Of a stretch of DNA of 64,000 nt, positions 18,747 through 28,546 are shown piece by piece. The number at the start of each line of letters is the position of its first letter. Position 1 is the stretch's first letter. This DNA is from Ruania zhangjianzhongii (lineage in GTDB: Bacteria; Actinomycetota; Actinomycetes; Actinomycetales; Beutenbergiaceae): assembly GCF_008000995.1 (NCBI RefSeq), contig NZ_CP042828.1, forward strand, positions 62,001 through 126,000. The letters run 5' to 3'. The notes beneath the pieces are model-generated. The model was not told the DNA's origin, did no database searches, and was given only the letters and a program-made list of their open reading frames with translations. A program made the translations under genes and the position numbers.

Positions 18747-21524
18747 ATGACGGACGCCGACCCCGCCGCACCCGGACCGACAGATCCGGCCTCGCCCACC
18801 GACGCGGGGATCGCTCTGGTCCCACACACCCATTGGGACCGGGAGTGGTACGAACCGCACGAGGTGTTCCGACTCCGCCTGGTGCACGTGCTCGACGACG
18901 TGATTACCCGGCTGGAGGCCGATCCGCAGTTCCGGTTCACTCTGGACGGGCAGACCGCCGCGATCGAGGACTACCTGCAGATCCGCCCCGAGATGCGTGA
19001 ACGGGTCGCGGTGCTGGTGCGCGGCGGACAGCTCGCCGTGGGCCCGTGGCTGATCCTGCTGGACGAGTTCTGCTGCGACGGCGAGACCATCGTGCGCAAT
19101 CTGGAGCTCGGCATCGACCGGGCCGAGCGGCTCGGCGGGGCGATGGGCGTGGGCTACCTGCCGGACATGTTCGGGCACACCGCGCAGATGCCACAGATCC
19201 TGCGCGGGTTCGGGATCGAGCACGCTGCGCTGTGGCGCGGGGTCCCGGCTGCGGTCACCGAGCACAGCTTCACCTGGCAGTCCCCGGACGGCTCGAGCGT
19301 GCGCACCGAGTACCTCTTCGATGGCTACGGCAGCGCCCTGGACCTGTTCGCCCTGCCAGATCGCCTCGCCGAGCTCGCTACCGCCTACCGCGAGCAGACT
19401 CGCCCCTGGTACGGGCAGGATCCCGTGCTCGGCATGTTCGGCACCGACCACATGGCCCCGCCGCCGGAGCTGATGGACCGGGTGCGCGCCCACAACGCTG
19501 GTGCGGACGCCCCGCAGATCCGGGTGGCCACTCTCTCCGAGGTCGTCATGTCAGAAGTGCGTCATGGCGCACCTCTGACAGGACGACCCGAGGTGGTGGC
19601 GGGGGAGCTGCGCTCGCACGCCCGCGGAAACCTGCTGCCCGGGGTGTTCTCCATCCGCACCAACCTCAAGGCAGCGATGGCGGAGGCGGAGCTGACCCTC
19701 ACTCAGGCCGAACGGCTGGACGCGCTGTACTCGGCCGAGGACCACCGGTCCTTCTTCGACCTTGCCTGGTACCGGGTGGTGGAGTCCACGGCACACGACT
19801 CGATCACCGGCTGTGGGGTGGACGAGACCGCCGACCAGGTAGCCGCCCGGCTCGCCTCCGCCGCCCAGATCGGCCGCGCCGTGAGTGAGCGAGTGCTCGA
19901 TGGCCTCGCCGCCGACGTTCCCTCCGATGCCTACCTGCTGGCAAACACCCTGCCCTGGGCGCGCACGGTCCAGACCGAGGTGGTCGTGGCAGGTGACGAC
20001 GGCGGCGGCTCAGGCGGGCAGGTGGTCGGCGAGCTGGACACGGCGCTCGGGGACGAGACGATGACCTCCGCGGAGCTGGTGAGCATCCTTCGCCGGATCC
20101 ACGGCCGGGAACTGTTCGGACAGCAGATCAACGGTTACACCTGGGGCGCGGACTCGTTGCACTTCACCGTCGGCGAGGTGGCCGAGGGGCCGTTCGACCT
20201 GGCTACCCTGACCGCGGAGATCGAGGCCGCTGCCACCGCGGATCCCGAGGGTCGGCGCCACTGGCAGGTGGTGACCACGGCGCAGCCGCGCCGCCGGGTG
20301 ATCCTGGCCGCGGAGGTGCCCCCGCTCGGGCACGTGAGTATCCGCGCGGCTTCCGGTGCCGGGTCCATGACCACCTCTGGCGCCGAGGCGACCACGAGTC
20401 CTGCCCAGGTGCGCGCTACGCCCCGGAGCGTGACCGGGGACCTGGTCTCCGCCGTCGTTGATGCGGATGGCACGCTCACGCTGACCGGAACCGACGGCAC
20501 CACCTTGACCGGGGTGGGTCGGCTGGTGGACGAGGGCGACCGCGGCGACTCCTACAACTATGGGCCACTCGCGCACTCCCCGGCGCTGGAGACGCCCACC
20601 TCGGTGCACACCGACGTGGTGGCCGAAGGCCCGGTGCGCGCAGCGATCGAGGTCACCCGCCGCTATGACCTGCCGCTGGGTGTGGACCCGGCTGACCGGG
20701 ACCGGCGGCTGGAGAAGACCGAAGAGCTCGCCGTCCGGATGCTGGTGGAGGTGCGCGCCGGCGAACCGTTCGTGCGGCTCACCCTGTCCGCGGTGAACAC
20801 CGTGGGTGACCACCGGTTGCGGCTGCACGTGCCGCTCGGGGAGCAGGTGGACACCTCCTTCGGTTCCGGGCAGTTCGACGTCACCCGGCGGGGCCGCACG
20901 GCCGAGGGTGGCTGGGGCGAGTACCCGCTGCCCACCTTCCCGGCCACCGGCTTCGTCTCCGCGGGGAACGCGCATGTGCTGTTGGCCAAGCTCACCGAGT
21001 ACGAGGTGGTGGGCGGCGCGGCCGGCGACGAGCTGGCCCTGACCCTGCTGCGCGCGGTGGGAATGATGAGCGTGAACGTGCACCCGCTGCGGGACGAGCC
21101 GGCTGGGTCGGAGATTCCGGTGCCCGGCGCGCAGTACCTCGGTACCGAGGTGAGCACCCGGCTCGCTGTGCTGCCGCGCGCAGGTGGCTGGGAGCGGGCG
21201 GAGGTCGCCCGGTGGGCGGAGCACTTCCGGCACGAGCCGTTGGTGGTGCGCGGACATGCCGCAGCAGGGGGTGCGCTGCCCGCCGCTGCGGCCGGCCCCG
21301 AGCTGACCGGTCCGGCGGTGCTGAGCAGCCTGCGCCAGGTCGGCGACGGCGGAGCTTCCGTGGTGGAGGCGCGTCTGGTGAGCATGAGCTCGGCCGAGCA
21401 GGACGTGCGCCTCACGGCGCCGGACGGGGCGGCCTGGCAGGTGACCGACCTGCGGGGGCGGCCCTCCGGGGTGGCCCCAGACGCACCGTTGCGTGCGGGC
21501 GAGGTGCGCACGCTGCGGGCCTGA
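18747..21524 (+). CDS. Alpha-mannosidase, glycoside hydrolase family 38
   Basis: Retaining alpha-mannosidase of 925 residues. The GH38 catalytic domain opens with HTHWDREWY (H27, H29 and D31 region, zinc ligands). The nucleophile is probably D140 in GYLPDMFGHTAQMPQ, and the distal zinc ligands are in ESTAHDSITGCGVDE. A middle helical domain and C-terminal beta-sandwich domains follow. No signal peptide is seen, so it acts in the cytoplasm on mannosides imported by the adjacent transporter. ATG start after GGAGAAGCT. The lacI-type gene follows after 114 bp. Confidence 0.93.
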   Translation: MTDADPAAPGPTDPASPTDAGIALVPHTHWDREWYEPHEVFRLRLVHVLDDVITRLEADPQFRFTLDGQTAAIEDYLQIRPEMRERVAVLVRGGQLAVGPWLILLDEFCCDGETIVRNLELGIDRAERLGGAMGVGYLPDMFGHTAQMPQILRGFGIEHAALWRGVPAAVTEHSFTWQSPDGSSVRTEYLFDGYGSALDLFALPDRLAELATAYREQTRPWYGQDPVLGMFGTDHMAPPPELMDRVRAHNAGADAPQIRVATLSEVVMSEVRHGAPLTGRPEVVAGELRSHARGNLLPGVFSIRTNLKAAMAEAELTLTQAERLDALYSAEDHRSFFDLAWYRVVESTAHDSITGCGVDETADQVAARLASAAQIGRAVSERVLDGLAADVPSDAYLLANTLPWARTVQTEVVVAGDDGGGSGGQVVGELDTALGDETMTSAELVSILRRIHGRELFGQQINGYTWGADSLHFTVGEVAEGPFDLATLTAEIEAAATADPEGRRHWQVVTTAQPRRRVILAAEVPPLGHVSIRAASGAGSMTTSGAEATTSPAQVRATPRSVTGDLVSAVVDADGTLTLTGTDGTTLTGVGRLVDEGDRGDSYNYGPLAHSPALETPTSVHTDVVAEGPVRAAIEVTRRYDLPLGVDPADRDRRLEKTEELAVRMLVEVRAGEPFVRLTLSAVNTVGDHRLRLHVPLGEQVDTSFGSGQFDVTRRGRTAEGGWGEYPLPTFPATGFVSAGNAHVLLAKLTEYEVVGGAAGDELALTLLRAVGMMSVNVHPLRDEPAGSEIPVPGAQYLGTEVSTRLAVLPRAGGWERAEVARWAEHFRHEPLVVRGHAAAGGALPAAAAGPELTGPAVLSSLRQVGDGGASVVEARLVSMSSAEQDVRLTAPDGAAWQVTDLRGRPSGVAPDAPLRAGEVRTLRA

Positions 21525-21638
21525 GGGCGCCGGTGCCCCTCGTGCTGGTGCGGAGAGCAGGAGAACAACGCTGCTGGGCTACCGTAGTGGCGGCCCGGTG
21601 AGGCGCGGCGGGGTGTCGAGACGGCGAGGAAGGTACTG

Positions 21639-22664
21639 ATGGGACGAAGCCCGCAGCATCCGACCCTGCTGATGATCGCCACGGAGACGGGCGTCTCCGC
21701 CTCGACGGTCTCCCGGGTGCTCAATGCCAAGACCGATGAAGCGGCTCGACGATGGGCCTCGGCGGAGACCATCCGGCGAGTACGTGAGACCGCCGCCGAG
21801 CACGCCTACCAGCCGAACCCGCAAGCAGTGAGCCTGCGGACCCGCCGGTCGAATTTCATCGGCATGGTGGTGCCCAGGCTGCAGGACTATGTGCTCGCGA
21901 CCATTCACGAAGGCGTCGACGAGGCTGCCACTGCCCATGGGTACGCCACCTTCGCTGCGAACTCCCTCGACGACCGTGGCAGGCAGCAGCGTGCGGTAGA
22001 GCTCCTCCGGTCGCGGCGGGTGGAGGGGATCATCTTCGGCGATGCGTTCTACGACGGGGAGTTCCTCCGGTACGTCCGGCAGCAGGGCGCGAAGTTCGCT
22101 CTGGTCTCCCGCCGGGTGCCTGGGTTTCCCTCGGTCACCTGCAACGACGAGCTCGGCGGGCGGCTGGCCGGAGTGCACCTGGCCGCGATCGGCCGGACCG
22201 ACGTGGCGGTGCTGTCCGGGCAGCCCTATGCCTCCACCAGCATCGACCGCACCCGGGGCCTGGTGTCCGCGCTCGCCGTGGCGGGGATCGACGTCCCGGC
22301 GCACCGGATCATCCATGGCCCATTCGATGCTCAAGGGGGCCGGGCCGCCACCGAGGCGCTGCTGGCCCAGGGCCGGCCGTATCCGGATGCCATCTTCGCC
22401 ACCAACGACTTCGCCGCCATCGGCGCGATGGGTGCGCTCCGGGACCGGAAGCTGAGCGTTCCGGACGACATCGTTCTCATCGGGTACAACGACACCGCCC
22501 TGGCCGCGGAGCTGCCCACCCCGCTCACCTCGGTGCACTCGCCGATGCACGAGATGGGCAAGCAGGGGCTCCAGATGCTGCTTCGGGTGCTCGACGGCGA
22601 AGATCCCGATCCGGTCCAGCTCACCCCCACGCTGGTGGTACGCGAGTCGACCGCCGGCGGCTGA
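21639..22664 (+). CDS. LacI-family transcriptional regulator
   Basis: Sugar-responsive repressor of 341 residues. The N-terminal HTH (LLMIATETGVSASTVSRVLN) carries the family signature and is followed by the hinge region and a periplasmic-binding-protein-like effector domain ending VHSPMHEMGKQGLQMLL. The residues between HTH and hinge include a short unusual insert, KTDEAARRW. ATG start behind GAGGAAGG. It lies between the mannosidase and the MFS operon, and a CAAACGTTTG operator is found 103 bp after its stop. It may control both clusters. Confidence 0.92.
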   Translation: MGRSPQHPTLLMIATETGVSASTVSRVLNAKTDEAARRWASAETIRRVRETAAEHAYQPNPQAVSLRTRRSNFIGMVVPRLQDYVLATIHEGVDEAATAHGYATFAANSLDDRGRQQRAVELLRSRRVEGIIFGDAFYDGEFLRYVRQQGAKFALVSRRVPGFPSVTCNDELGGRLAGVHLAAIGRTDVAVLSGQPYASTSIDRTRGLVSALAVAGIDVPAHRIIHGPFDAQGGRAATEALLAQGRPYPDAIFATNDFAAIGAMGALRDRKLSVPDDIVLIGYNDTALAAELPTPLTSVHSPMHEMGKQGLQMLLRVLDGEDPDPVQLTPTLVVRESTAGG

Positions 22665-22721
22665 GCCGAGCCCCCCGCCGTTGTTGAACCCATCCGTGGC
22701 GGTTGAGCCGAGCACCGGCAG

Positions 22722-22776
22722 TTGACATGTGACTGCGCTCACGATTAGCCTCCCGATCGTCGTACTCAAACGTTTG
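22722..22776 (+). promoter_or_regulatory. Candidate promoter and LacI-type operator
   Basis: A perfect 10-bp palindrome CAAACGTTTG at 22767-22776, with the central CG typical of LacI-family operators, lies 84 bases before the MFS start. Upstream, TTGACA at 22722-22727 resembles a -35 element, with a weak -10 in ATTAGC near 22744-22749. A degenerate second half-site (ACAAACCTTTGGG) is found near 22797. Repression by the LacI protein encoded just upstream is the simple reading. Confidence 0.65.
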
Positions 22777-22860
22777 TGGACATCGCGACGAGCACCACAC
22801 AAACCTTTGGGTACCGGAATGGACCGGGCAGCACAGTGGCCACGACCGAGGAGCGAGCAC

Positions 22861-24246
22861 ATGGGAGCAGTTCCCACCGAGCCTGCGGGTAGCCCGCCGG
22901 CCAAGGGCCAAGAGCCCTGGAACCGGGTGATCAGCCGCAAGGACATCACCGCCGTCAGCGTCATCGCGTTCCTGGCCTGGGTGGCCTCGGTCTACGACTA
23001 CACGCTGTTCGGCACTCTGCTGCCGGTCCTGGCCGAGGACTTTGGCTGGAGTACCGCCGAGTCCACCACGATCAACACCCTCGCCACTGTCGGGGTGTTC
23101 CTGGTGTCGATCGCCGTGGGACCGGTGCTGGACAAGCTCGGCCGCAAGCGCGCGCTGATCATCCTGATGCTCGGCGGCACGATCGCCTCCGGGCTGACCG
23201 GTCTGGCGATGGGGGCGGTGAGCGTCATCCTCATCCGGTCGGTGACCGGGCTGTCGCTGTCCGAGGAGGTGGTGAACTCCGTCTACCTCAACGAGATGCT
23301 GAAGAAGGTCAAGAACCGGGGCTTCGTCTACAGCCTGGTGCAGTCCGGCTGGCCGGTGGGCGCCCTGCTCTCCGCCGGGATCACCGCCGTGCTGCTGCCG
23401 GTCATCGGCTGGCGCTGGTCTTTCCTCGTGGCCGGCGTCTTCTCCATCCCGATCATCCTCGCGGCGATCAAGTTTCTGCCGGAATCGCCCACTTTCCTCG
23501 CCATCAAGGAGATCAAGCGGCGGCAGGCGGCCGGGGAGAAGGACGCGGCGCGCGAGCTGGCGGTCCAGCACGAGCTGACCGAGCTCACCGACTCCGAGCA
23601 GATGTCCGGCGGTCTGAAGGACATCATGGCGCCGGCGCTGCGGCGGCACACGATCTGCCTGTCCGGTGCCTGGCTGACCAACTGGATGGGCATCCAGGTC
23701 TTCTCCGTGCTCGGCACCACGGTGCTCGTCGGGGCGAAGGACGTCTCGTTCGAGAGTGCGCTGGTGGTGCTGGTGCTGTCCAACGTTGCGGCGTTCGCCG
23801 GCTACCTGTTCCACGGCTGGGTGGGTGACCGGCTCGGCCGCAAGCTGACCGTGACGATCGGCTGGACCCTCGGTGGTCTGGTGTCCATCCTCATGCTGAT
23901 CCTGCCCACGGGCCAGGGGATGACCATCTTCATGTATGCGCTCACCCTGTTCTTCCTGAACGGGCCGTACGGCGCGATGCTCTTCTACATGGGCGAGTCC
24001 TTCCCCGCTCACGTGCGCGGCACCGGCGCCAACGTGGCCCACGTGATGGCCCCGGTCGGCGGAATCGCCGGATCCGGTCTGCTCAGCGTGCTCCTGGCCG
24101 CCGGCCTGCCGATGACCACTGCGGCCATTGGCGCGGGCTCGGTGTTCATGCTCGTATCGGGGGTACTGATGCTCGGTACCCGCACCACCAACCGCATCGG
24201 CGACCACGCCCGCGAGAAGATGGAGGCAACCCATGACCAGCCGTGA
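22861..24246 (+). CDS. MFS transporter, sugar/organic acid uptake type
   Basis: Twelve-helix major facilitator permease, 461 residues, of the metabolite:H+ or sugar porter type. It has the loop 2-3 motif (GPVLDKLGRKRALI) and its repeat in loop 8-9 (GWVGDRLGRKLTVT). The start is the ATG at 22861, after GAGGAG. An upstream in-frame extension to 22729 would run through the operator and is rejected. First gene of a run of five; it overlaps the next gene by 14 bp, so the substrate is probably metabolised by the enzymes that follow. Confidence 0.87.
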   Translation: MGAVPTEPAGSPPAKGQEPWNRVISRKDITAVSVIAFLAWVASVYDYTLFGTLLPVLAEDFGWSTAESTTINTLATVGVFLVSIAVGPVLDKLGRKRALIILMLGGTIASGLTGLAMGAVSVILIRSVTGLSLSEEVVNSVYLNEMLKKVKNRGFVYSLVQSGWPVGALLSAGITAVLLPVIGWRWSFLVAGVFSIPIILAAIKFLPESPTFLAIKEIKRRQAAGEKDAARELAVQHELTELTDSEQMSGGLKDIMAPALRRHTICLSGAWLTNWMGIQVFSVLGTTVLVGAKDVSFESALVVLVLSNVAAFAGYLFHGWVGDRLGRKLTVTIGWTLGGLVSILMLILPTGQGMTIFMYALTLFFLNGPYGAMLFYMGESFPAHVRGTGANVAHVMAPVGGIAGSGLLSVLLAAGLPMTTAAIGAGSVFMLVSGVLMLGTRTTNRIGDHAREKMEATHDQP

Positions 24247-25015
24247 TGACGGACTCGAAGGCAAGGTCGCACTGATCTCGGGCGGTGCCAGCGGTATCGG
24301 CCGAGCGCTCGCCATCGCCTATGCCCGCGCCGGGGCGAGCTCGGTAGTCGGCTCCTACCCCGGTGACCCGCACGATGTGGACGAGACCGTGTCCGCGGTC
24401 GAGGCGGCCGGTGGCCGATGCCTGGCCGTGGAGCTGGACGTGCGCTCCTTCGAGCAGACGGAGCAGTTCGCACAGGCCGGGCTGGACGCGTTCGGCCGCC
24501 TGGACATCGCGGTGGCCGCCGCAGGCATCCTGCGCCGCCAGCCGATCGAGGAGATGACCGACGAGGCCTGGGACGACATGATGGCCGTGGACCTGTCCGG
24601 CGTCATGCGGATCTTCCGGTCCAGTGCCGCCCGGATGGCAGACGGCGGAGCTCTGGTGGCGACGTCGTCGATCGCGGGTGGCGTGTACGGGTGGGAGGAC
24701 CACGCGCACTACGCCGCCGCCAAGTCCGGGGTGCTCGGCCTCTGCCGCTCGCTGGCGGTAGAGCTCGCCCCGCGAGGAATCCGCTGCAACGCAGTGATCC
24801 CGGGTCTGATCGAGAGCCCACAGTCCCTGGACGCGGAGAACTCGCTCGGCCCGGAAGGGCTGAAGGCAGCGGGAAAGATCATCCCCCACGGCCGGGTCGG
24901 CACCGTGGACGAGTGCGCCCGCGCGATCCGCTTCCTCACCAGTGACGATTCGGCCTATGTCACCGGGCAGGAACTCATCGTTGATGGCGGCCTGACCATC
25001 CGCTGGCCGAGCTGA
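24233..25015 (+). CDS. SDR-family oxidoreductase (first of pair)
   Basis: Classical short-chain dehydrogenase, 260 residues. The Rossmann nucleotide loop is SGGASGIG (16-23), followed by AAAG at 96-99. The catalytic Ser lies at about 145 in ATSSIAGG, and Y160 and K164 lie in YAAAK. The C-terminal TGQELIVDGG is typical of NAD(P)-dependent alcohol dehydrogenases of this class. The substrate is unknown. The start overlaps the MFS gene. Confidence 0.92.
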   Translation: MTSRDDGLEGKVALISGGASGIGRALAIAYARAGASSVVGSYPGDPHDVDETVSAVEAAGGRCLAVELDVRSFEQTEQFAQAGLDAFGRLDIAVAAAGILRRQPIEEMTDEAWDDMMAVDLSGVMRIFRSSAARMADGGALVATSSIAGGVYGWEDHAHYAAAKSGVLGLCRSLAVELAPRGIRCNAVIPGLIESPQSLDAENSLGPEGLKAAGKIIPHGRVGTVDECARAIRFLTSDDSAYVTGQELIVDGGLTIRWPS

Positions 25016-25031
25016 GCGAAGGAGAAGAACC

Positions 25032-25763
25032 ATGGGACAGCTTGATGGGCAGGTAGCCGTCATCACCGGAGCAGCCAGTGGGATCGGCGCCGCGATCGCT
25101 CGACTGTTCAGTGCGGAGGGTGCCGCGCTGGCACTGTTCGATCTCGCGGAGCCGAGCGATGAGCTGCAGCAGCGAGGCGACGTCAGCACTCACCGGGTCG
25201 ATGTCACCGACGCCGAGTCCGTCCGCAGGGCGGTCGAGGAAGTGATCGAGCGGCACGGCCGGGTCGATGTCCTGGTCAGCGCAGCCGGCATCCTCGACGA
25301 AGTGCCGTTCCTGGAGATGAGCCCGGAGCGGTGGGAGAAGACCATCGCCGTAGACCTGCGCGGGGTATTTCTTGCCGCGCGCTACGTGGCCGAGCACATG
25401 GTCGAGGCCGGTGCGGGGCGGATCATCAACATCTCCTCGCAGCTGGGGATCAAAGGTGGGGTCAACCTCGCCCACTACGTCTCGGCGAAGGCGGGAGTGA
25501 TCGGCCTGACCAAGGCGCTCGCCCAGGAGCTGGCGCCGAAGGGCGTGCTGGTCAACGCGATCGCGCCCGGACCGGTCTACACCCCGTTGATCGACGGCCT
25601 CTCCGATGACTGGAAGTCCGCCAAGTCCGCGGAACTGCCCCTCGGCCGGTTCGGCCGGCCGGAGGAGGTCGCCCCCACGGCGCTGCTGCTGGCCAGCTCA
25701 CCGGGCGGGGACCTCTACGTCGGCCAGACGCTCGGGCCGAACAGCGGCGACGTGATGCCGTAA
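25032..25763 (+). CDS. SDR-family oxidoreductase (second of pair)
   Basis: Classical short-chain dehydrogenase, 243 residues. Nucleotide loop TGAASGIG (12-19), SAAG at 83-86, catalytic Ser about 135, Y149 and K153 in YVSAK. Only moderately similar to its neighbour, so the pair probably acts on different intermediates rather than being a recent duplication. ATG start after GGAGAAGAACC, 16 bases after the first SDR gene. The C-terminal end (GQTLGPNSGDVMP) replaces the usual DGG motif. Confidence 0.92.
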   Translation: MGQLDGQVAVITGAASGIGAAIARLFSAEGAALALFDLAEPSDELQQRGDVSTHRVDVTDAESVRRAVEEVIERHGRVDVLVSAAGILDEVPFLEMSPERWEKTIAVDLRGVFLAARYVAEHMVEAGAGRIINISSQLGIKGGVNLAHYVSAKAGVIGLTKALAQELAPKGVLVNAIAPGPVYTPLIDGLSDDWKSAKSAELPLGRFGRPEEVAPTALLLASSPGGDLYVGQTLGPNSGDVMP

Positions 25764-25804
25764 CGGCAGGCACATCGTAAGTTCGAAACCAGGAAGGGGA
25801 CCTG

Positions 25805-26779
25805 ATGGCACGAGTGGTCGTTCTCGCCACCGGCGGGACCATCGCCTCCGCGGCCGGCCCAGACGGCGGCGCCGTGGCGCAGCGCACTGTCGGTGAGCTG
25901 ATCGGGACGATGGGCAGCAGCAGCAGCGTCGAGGTTGAGGGCAGAGACGTCGTCAACCTCGGCTCCTATCTGATGCGCCACCGAGACATCCGAACGATTG
26001 CCGAGGCAGTGGCTGAGGAGATTGCCCGCGCCGACGTGGACGGTGTGGTGGTCACGCACGGCACGGACACGATGGAGGAGACGGGGTACCTGCTCGACCT
26101 GCTGCACGACTCGGCGAAGCCGGTGGTGCTCACCGGTGCGCAGAGGCCGGCCGACCAGCCCGACACCGACGGTCCGCGCAACCTCCGCGACGCCATCGCC
26201 GTCGCGGCGGCGCCCCAGGCACGCGAGCGCGGTGTGCTGCTAGCGTTCGGCGGACGCCTCTTCGCGACAGCCCGTACCCGGAAGTTCTACACCGTGGCAG
26301 CGGAGCCGTTCGTGACCATCGGTGGTGGACCGATCGGACGAGTGGCCGCCGGCGAGGTGGTGCTGACCGCTCACCCGGTCCGTCCCGCACCGCTGCCGCC
26401 GCTCGGCGAAGGCTTCGACAGCACCCGCGTGGACGTGGTGGTGGCCTATCCCGACGTCGACGCCGCGCTCGCGGAGGCCGCAGTGGCGGCCGGGGCGCGC
26501 GGGGTGATCCTCGCTGCGCTGGGTTCGGGTAACGGCAACCATGCGCTCCTCGACTGGGTGCGCCGGGCAGCCGCGGACGGGGTAGCCGTCGGCCTGTCCA
26601 CCCGAGTGCCCGAAGGGCCGGTCGTGCCGATGTACACCAACGGTGGCGCCGTGGATCTGATCGCCGCCGGTGCCCTCAACCTCAGATCCCTACCGCCCTT
26701 CCACAGCCGCATGCTCTTCGCTGCGCTGTTGTCGAGCGGCAAGCCGGTCGACGAGCAGGCGATCGCGCCGTATGTCTGA
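25805..26779 (+). CDS. Asparaginase-family amidohydrolase
   Basis: 324 residues, bacterial type I/II asparaginase fold. Nucleophile T12 is in LATGGTIAS, and the second catalytic Thr-Asp pair is T87-D88 in [12 protein letters not shown]. No signal peptide, so it is cytoplasmic. The Lys usually seen after the TGA motif is not obvious (TGAQRP), so substrate specificity may differ from asparagine. In this operon, beside a possible imidase, it could hydrolyse a half-amide to a dicarboxylate. RBS AGGAAGGGG precedes the ATG. Confidence 0.87.
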   Translation: MARVVVLATGGTIASAAGPDGGAVAQRTVGELIGTMGSSSSVEVEGRDVVNLGSYLMRHRDIRTIAEAVAEEIARADVDGVVVTHGTDTMEETGYLLDLLHDSAKPVVLTGAQRPADQPDTDGPRNLRDAIAVAAAPQARERGVLLAFGGRLFATARTRKFYTVAAEPFVTIGGGPIGRVAAGEVVLTAHPVRPAPLPPLGEGFDSTRVDVVVAYPDVDAALAEAAVAAGARGVILAALGSGNGNHALLDWVRRAAADGVAVGLSTRVPEGPVVPMYTNGGAVDLIAAGALNLRSLPPFHSRMLFAALLSSGKPVDEQAIAPYV

Positions 26780-26838
26780 CCGGCACACGGAGTAGCTCGT
26801 CTCGGCAGTCGACCGTGACCCACTGGAAAGGATGGATT

Positions 26839-27717
26839 GTGGCAAAGGAAATCTTCGTAGCACTGGGAATCGACGTGGACGCCGTCGGGGGGTGGCTGGG
26901 CTCCTACGGGGGCGAGGACTCTCCCGATGACATCTCCCGCGGCATGTTTGCCGGCGAGGTGGGCGTCCCCCGGCTGAACAACCTGTTGAAGAAGTACGAC
27001 CTCCCGGCCACCTGGTTCTGGCCCGGGCACTCCATCGAGACGTTCCCGGAGCAGTTCGATGAGGTGATCGCGGCCGGGCACGAGATCGGAGTGCACGGCT
27101 ACAGCCACGAGAACCCGATTGCGATGACCCGCGAGCAGGAGTCGACCATTCTCGACTACTGCATCGACCTGATCAAGGCGCGGTCCGGGCAGGATCCGAC
27201 CGGGTACGTCGCTCCCTGGTGGGAGTTCTCGCCGGTGACGAACGAGCTGCTGCTCGAGCGGGGGATCAAGTACGACCACTCGCTGATGCACCGTGACTTC
27301 GAGCCCTATTACGTGCGCGTCGGAGACAGCTGGACCAAGATCGACTACGAGAAGCTGGCCACCGAGTGGATGAAGCCCTTGGTGCGTGGGCAGGAGACCG
27401 ACCTGATCGAGATCCCGGCCAGCTGGTACCTGGACGACCTGCCGCCGATGATGTTCATCAAGTCCAGCCCGAACAGCCACGGCTTCGTCAACCCGCGCGA
27501 TATCGGGCAGATGTGGCAGGACCAGTTCGACTGGGTGTACCGCGAGATGGATTACGCGGTCTACACCATGACCGTGCACCCGGACGTCTCTGGCCGTCCG
27601 CAGGTGCTGCTCATGCTGGAGCGCCTGATCGAGCACATCAACTCCCATGAGGGTGTGCGCTGGGCGAACTTCAACACCATCGCCGACGACTTCAAGCAGC
27701 GTCGGCCGCGGTCCTGA
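26839..27717 (+). CDS. Polysaccharide-deacetylase-fold hydrolase; possible cyclic imidase
   Basis: 292-residue NodB-like (carbohydrate esterase 4) protein without a signal peptide. Metal ligands appear as D12 or D14 in GIDVDAVG and H86 and H90 in VHGYSH. The length and ligand spacing match the Helicobacter HP0310 / allantoinase PuuE / cyclic imide hydrolase branch rather than secreted chitin deacetylases. The GTG at 26839 is chosen for its AAAGGA site six bases upstream. Last gene of the operon, 59 bp after the asparaginase. It probably opens a cyclic imide or amide ring; deacetylation of an intracellular sugar is the alternative. Confidence 0.78.
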   Translation: MAKEIFVALGIDVDAVGGWLGSYGGEDSPDDISRGMFAGEVGVPRLNNLLKKYDLPATWFWPGHSIETFPEQFDEVIAAGHEIGVHGYSHENPIAMTREQESTILDYCIDLIKARSGQDPTGYVAPWWEFSPVTNELLLERGIKYDHSLMHRDFEPYYVRVGDSWTKIDYEKLATEWMKPLVRGQETDLIEIPASWYLDDLPPMMFIKSSPNSHGFVNPRDIGQMWQDQFDWVYREMDYAVYTMTVHPDVSGRPQVLLMLERLIEHINSHEGVRWANFNTIADDFKQRRPRS

Positions 27718-27799
27718 CGGAGCGATGAACCGGTGCCGGTATCCGGGCTCTGGTCCCGTGCCGGCAGCGGGCCGTACGTCGTAGTTCGAAGGGTGACTC

Positions 27800-28363
27800 A
27801 TGTGTGGTGCGTGTGGTGGCGCCGGTCCGGACTGGTCCCTGCCCTTCGTCTCCGGGGTGCAGCGGCGCTCGTCGATCGCGAAGTTCCTCACCGCGATCTG
27901 CCGAGGGGTTGCGGTGGGGACGATGTCCCAGGGCTGGACCGTGCGCACGGCCACCGGCGGATGGTCGGTGGCGCGGACGTTGGACGAACTCGTGGAGGCC
28001 ACGGCGCGCCGGGCTGTGTGCACCTCGTGGCCGGACGTGCAGGCGGTGGTTCGTGCCCGCTCTAGCGCCGACGGCGGAGCAGCCAAGGGCGGGCACGCGC
28101 GGCCTGCCTCTGTTCGACCGTTCCGCAACGAGGACGACGGCCGGCTTGCCGTGCTCGGGGCAGTCGCTGAACCGGTGCTCCCCGAGGGCGACCTGCACCT
28201 CCGGCTGACGGGTTTCGTGCTGGGCGTGCGCGCCTTCGAACGGGGCCCTGTGGCGATCGACATTCTCGACGGCGGCTCTAGTCGGCGCCTTGTCGGCGCA
28301 GAAGGCCGAGTTCTCGGTCTGGTCGGTCAGAGTCTCACCGCACACGCATTGCTGCGGACTTGA
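27800..28363 (+). CDS. Uncharacterised protein with N-terminal CGACGG motif
   Basis: 187 residues, not recognised. It opens MCGACGGAGPDWSLPF, a CxxC motif directly at the N terminus that could hold a metal or form a disulfide. The rest is an alpha/beta-looking cytosolic sequence without membrane helices, ending in VLGLVGQSLTAHALLRT. It lies 82 bp after the hydrolase and may be co-transcribed. An ATG at 27804 in another frame is also open for 134 codons but has poorer protein character. Confidence 0.6.
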   Translation: MCGACGGAGPDWSLPFVSGVQRRSSIAKFLTAICRGVAVGTMSQGWTVRTATGGWSVARTLDELVEATARRAVCTSWPDVQAVVRARSSADGGAAKGGHARPASVRPFRNEDDGRLAVLGAVAEPVLPEGDLHLRLTGFVLGVRAFERGPVAIDILDGGSSRRLVGAEGRVLGLVGQSLTAHALLRT

Positions 28364-28546
28364 GGTGATCCCTGCCGCGGATACCCCGCTTCAATGCAGG
28401 CGACGTCACCACGTTCGCCGCCGCAGAGCGGGATCGGCTCGACCTGCGCATCGATTGCGAGACCGCTGAGCGATACCCGCCTCCCGTCGTCGGCGAACCG
28501 GAGAGACTGGCCGGCGAGGCCGCTCACGGCAACCTCTGCACGCCAC

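Noticed and set aside
25805-26779. Asparaginase-like gene as a secreted therapeutic-type L-asparaginase.
   Set aside because: It has no signal peptide and sits in a catabolic operon; one expected active-site Lys is not evident.
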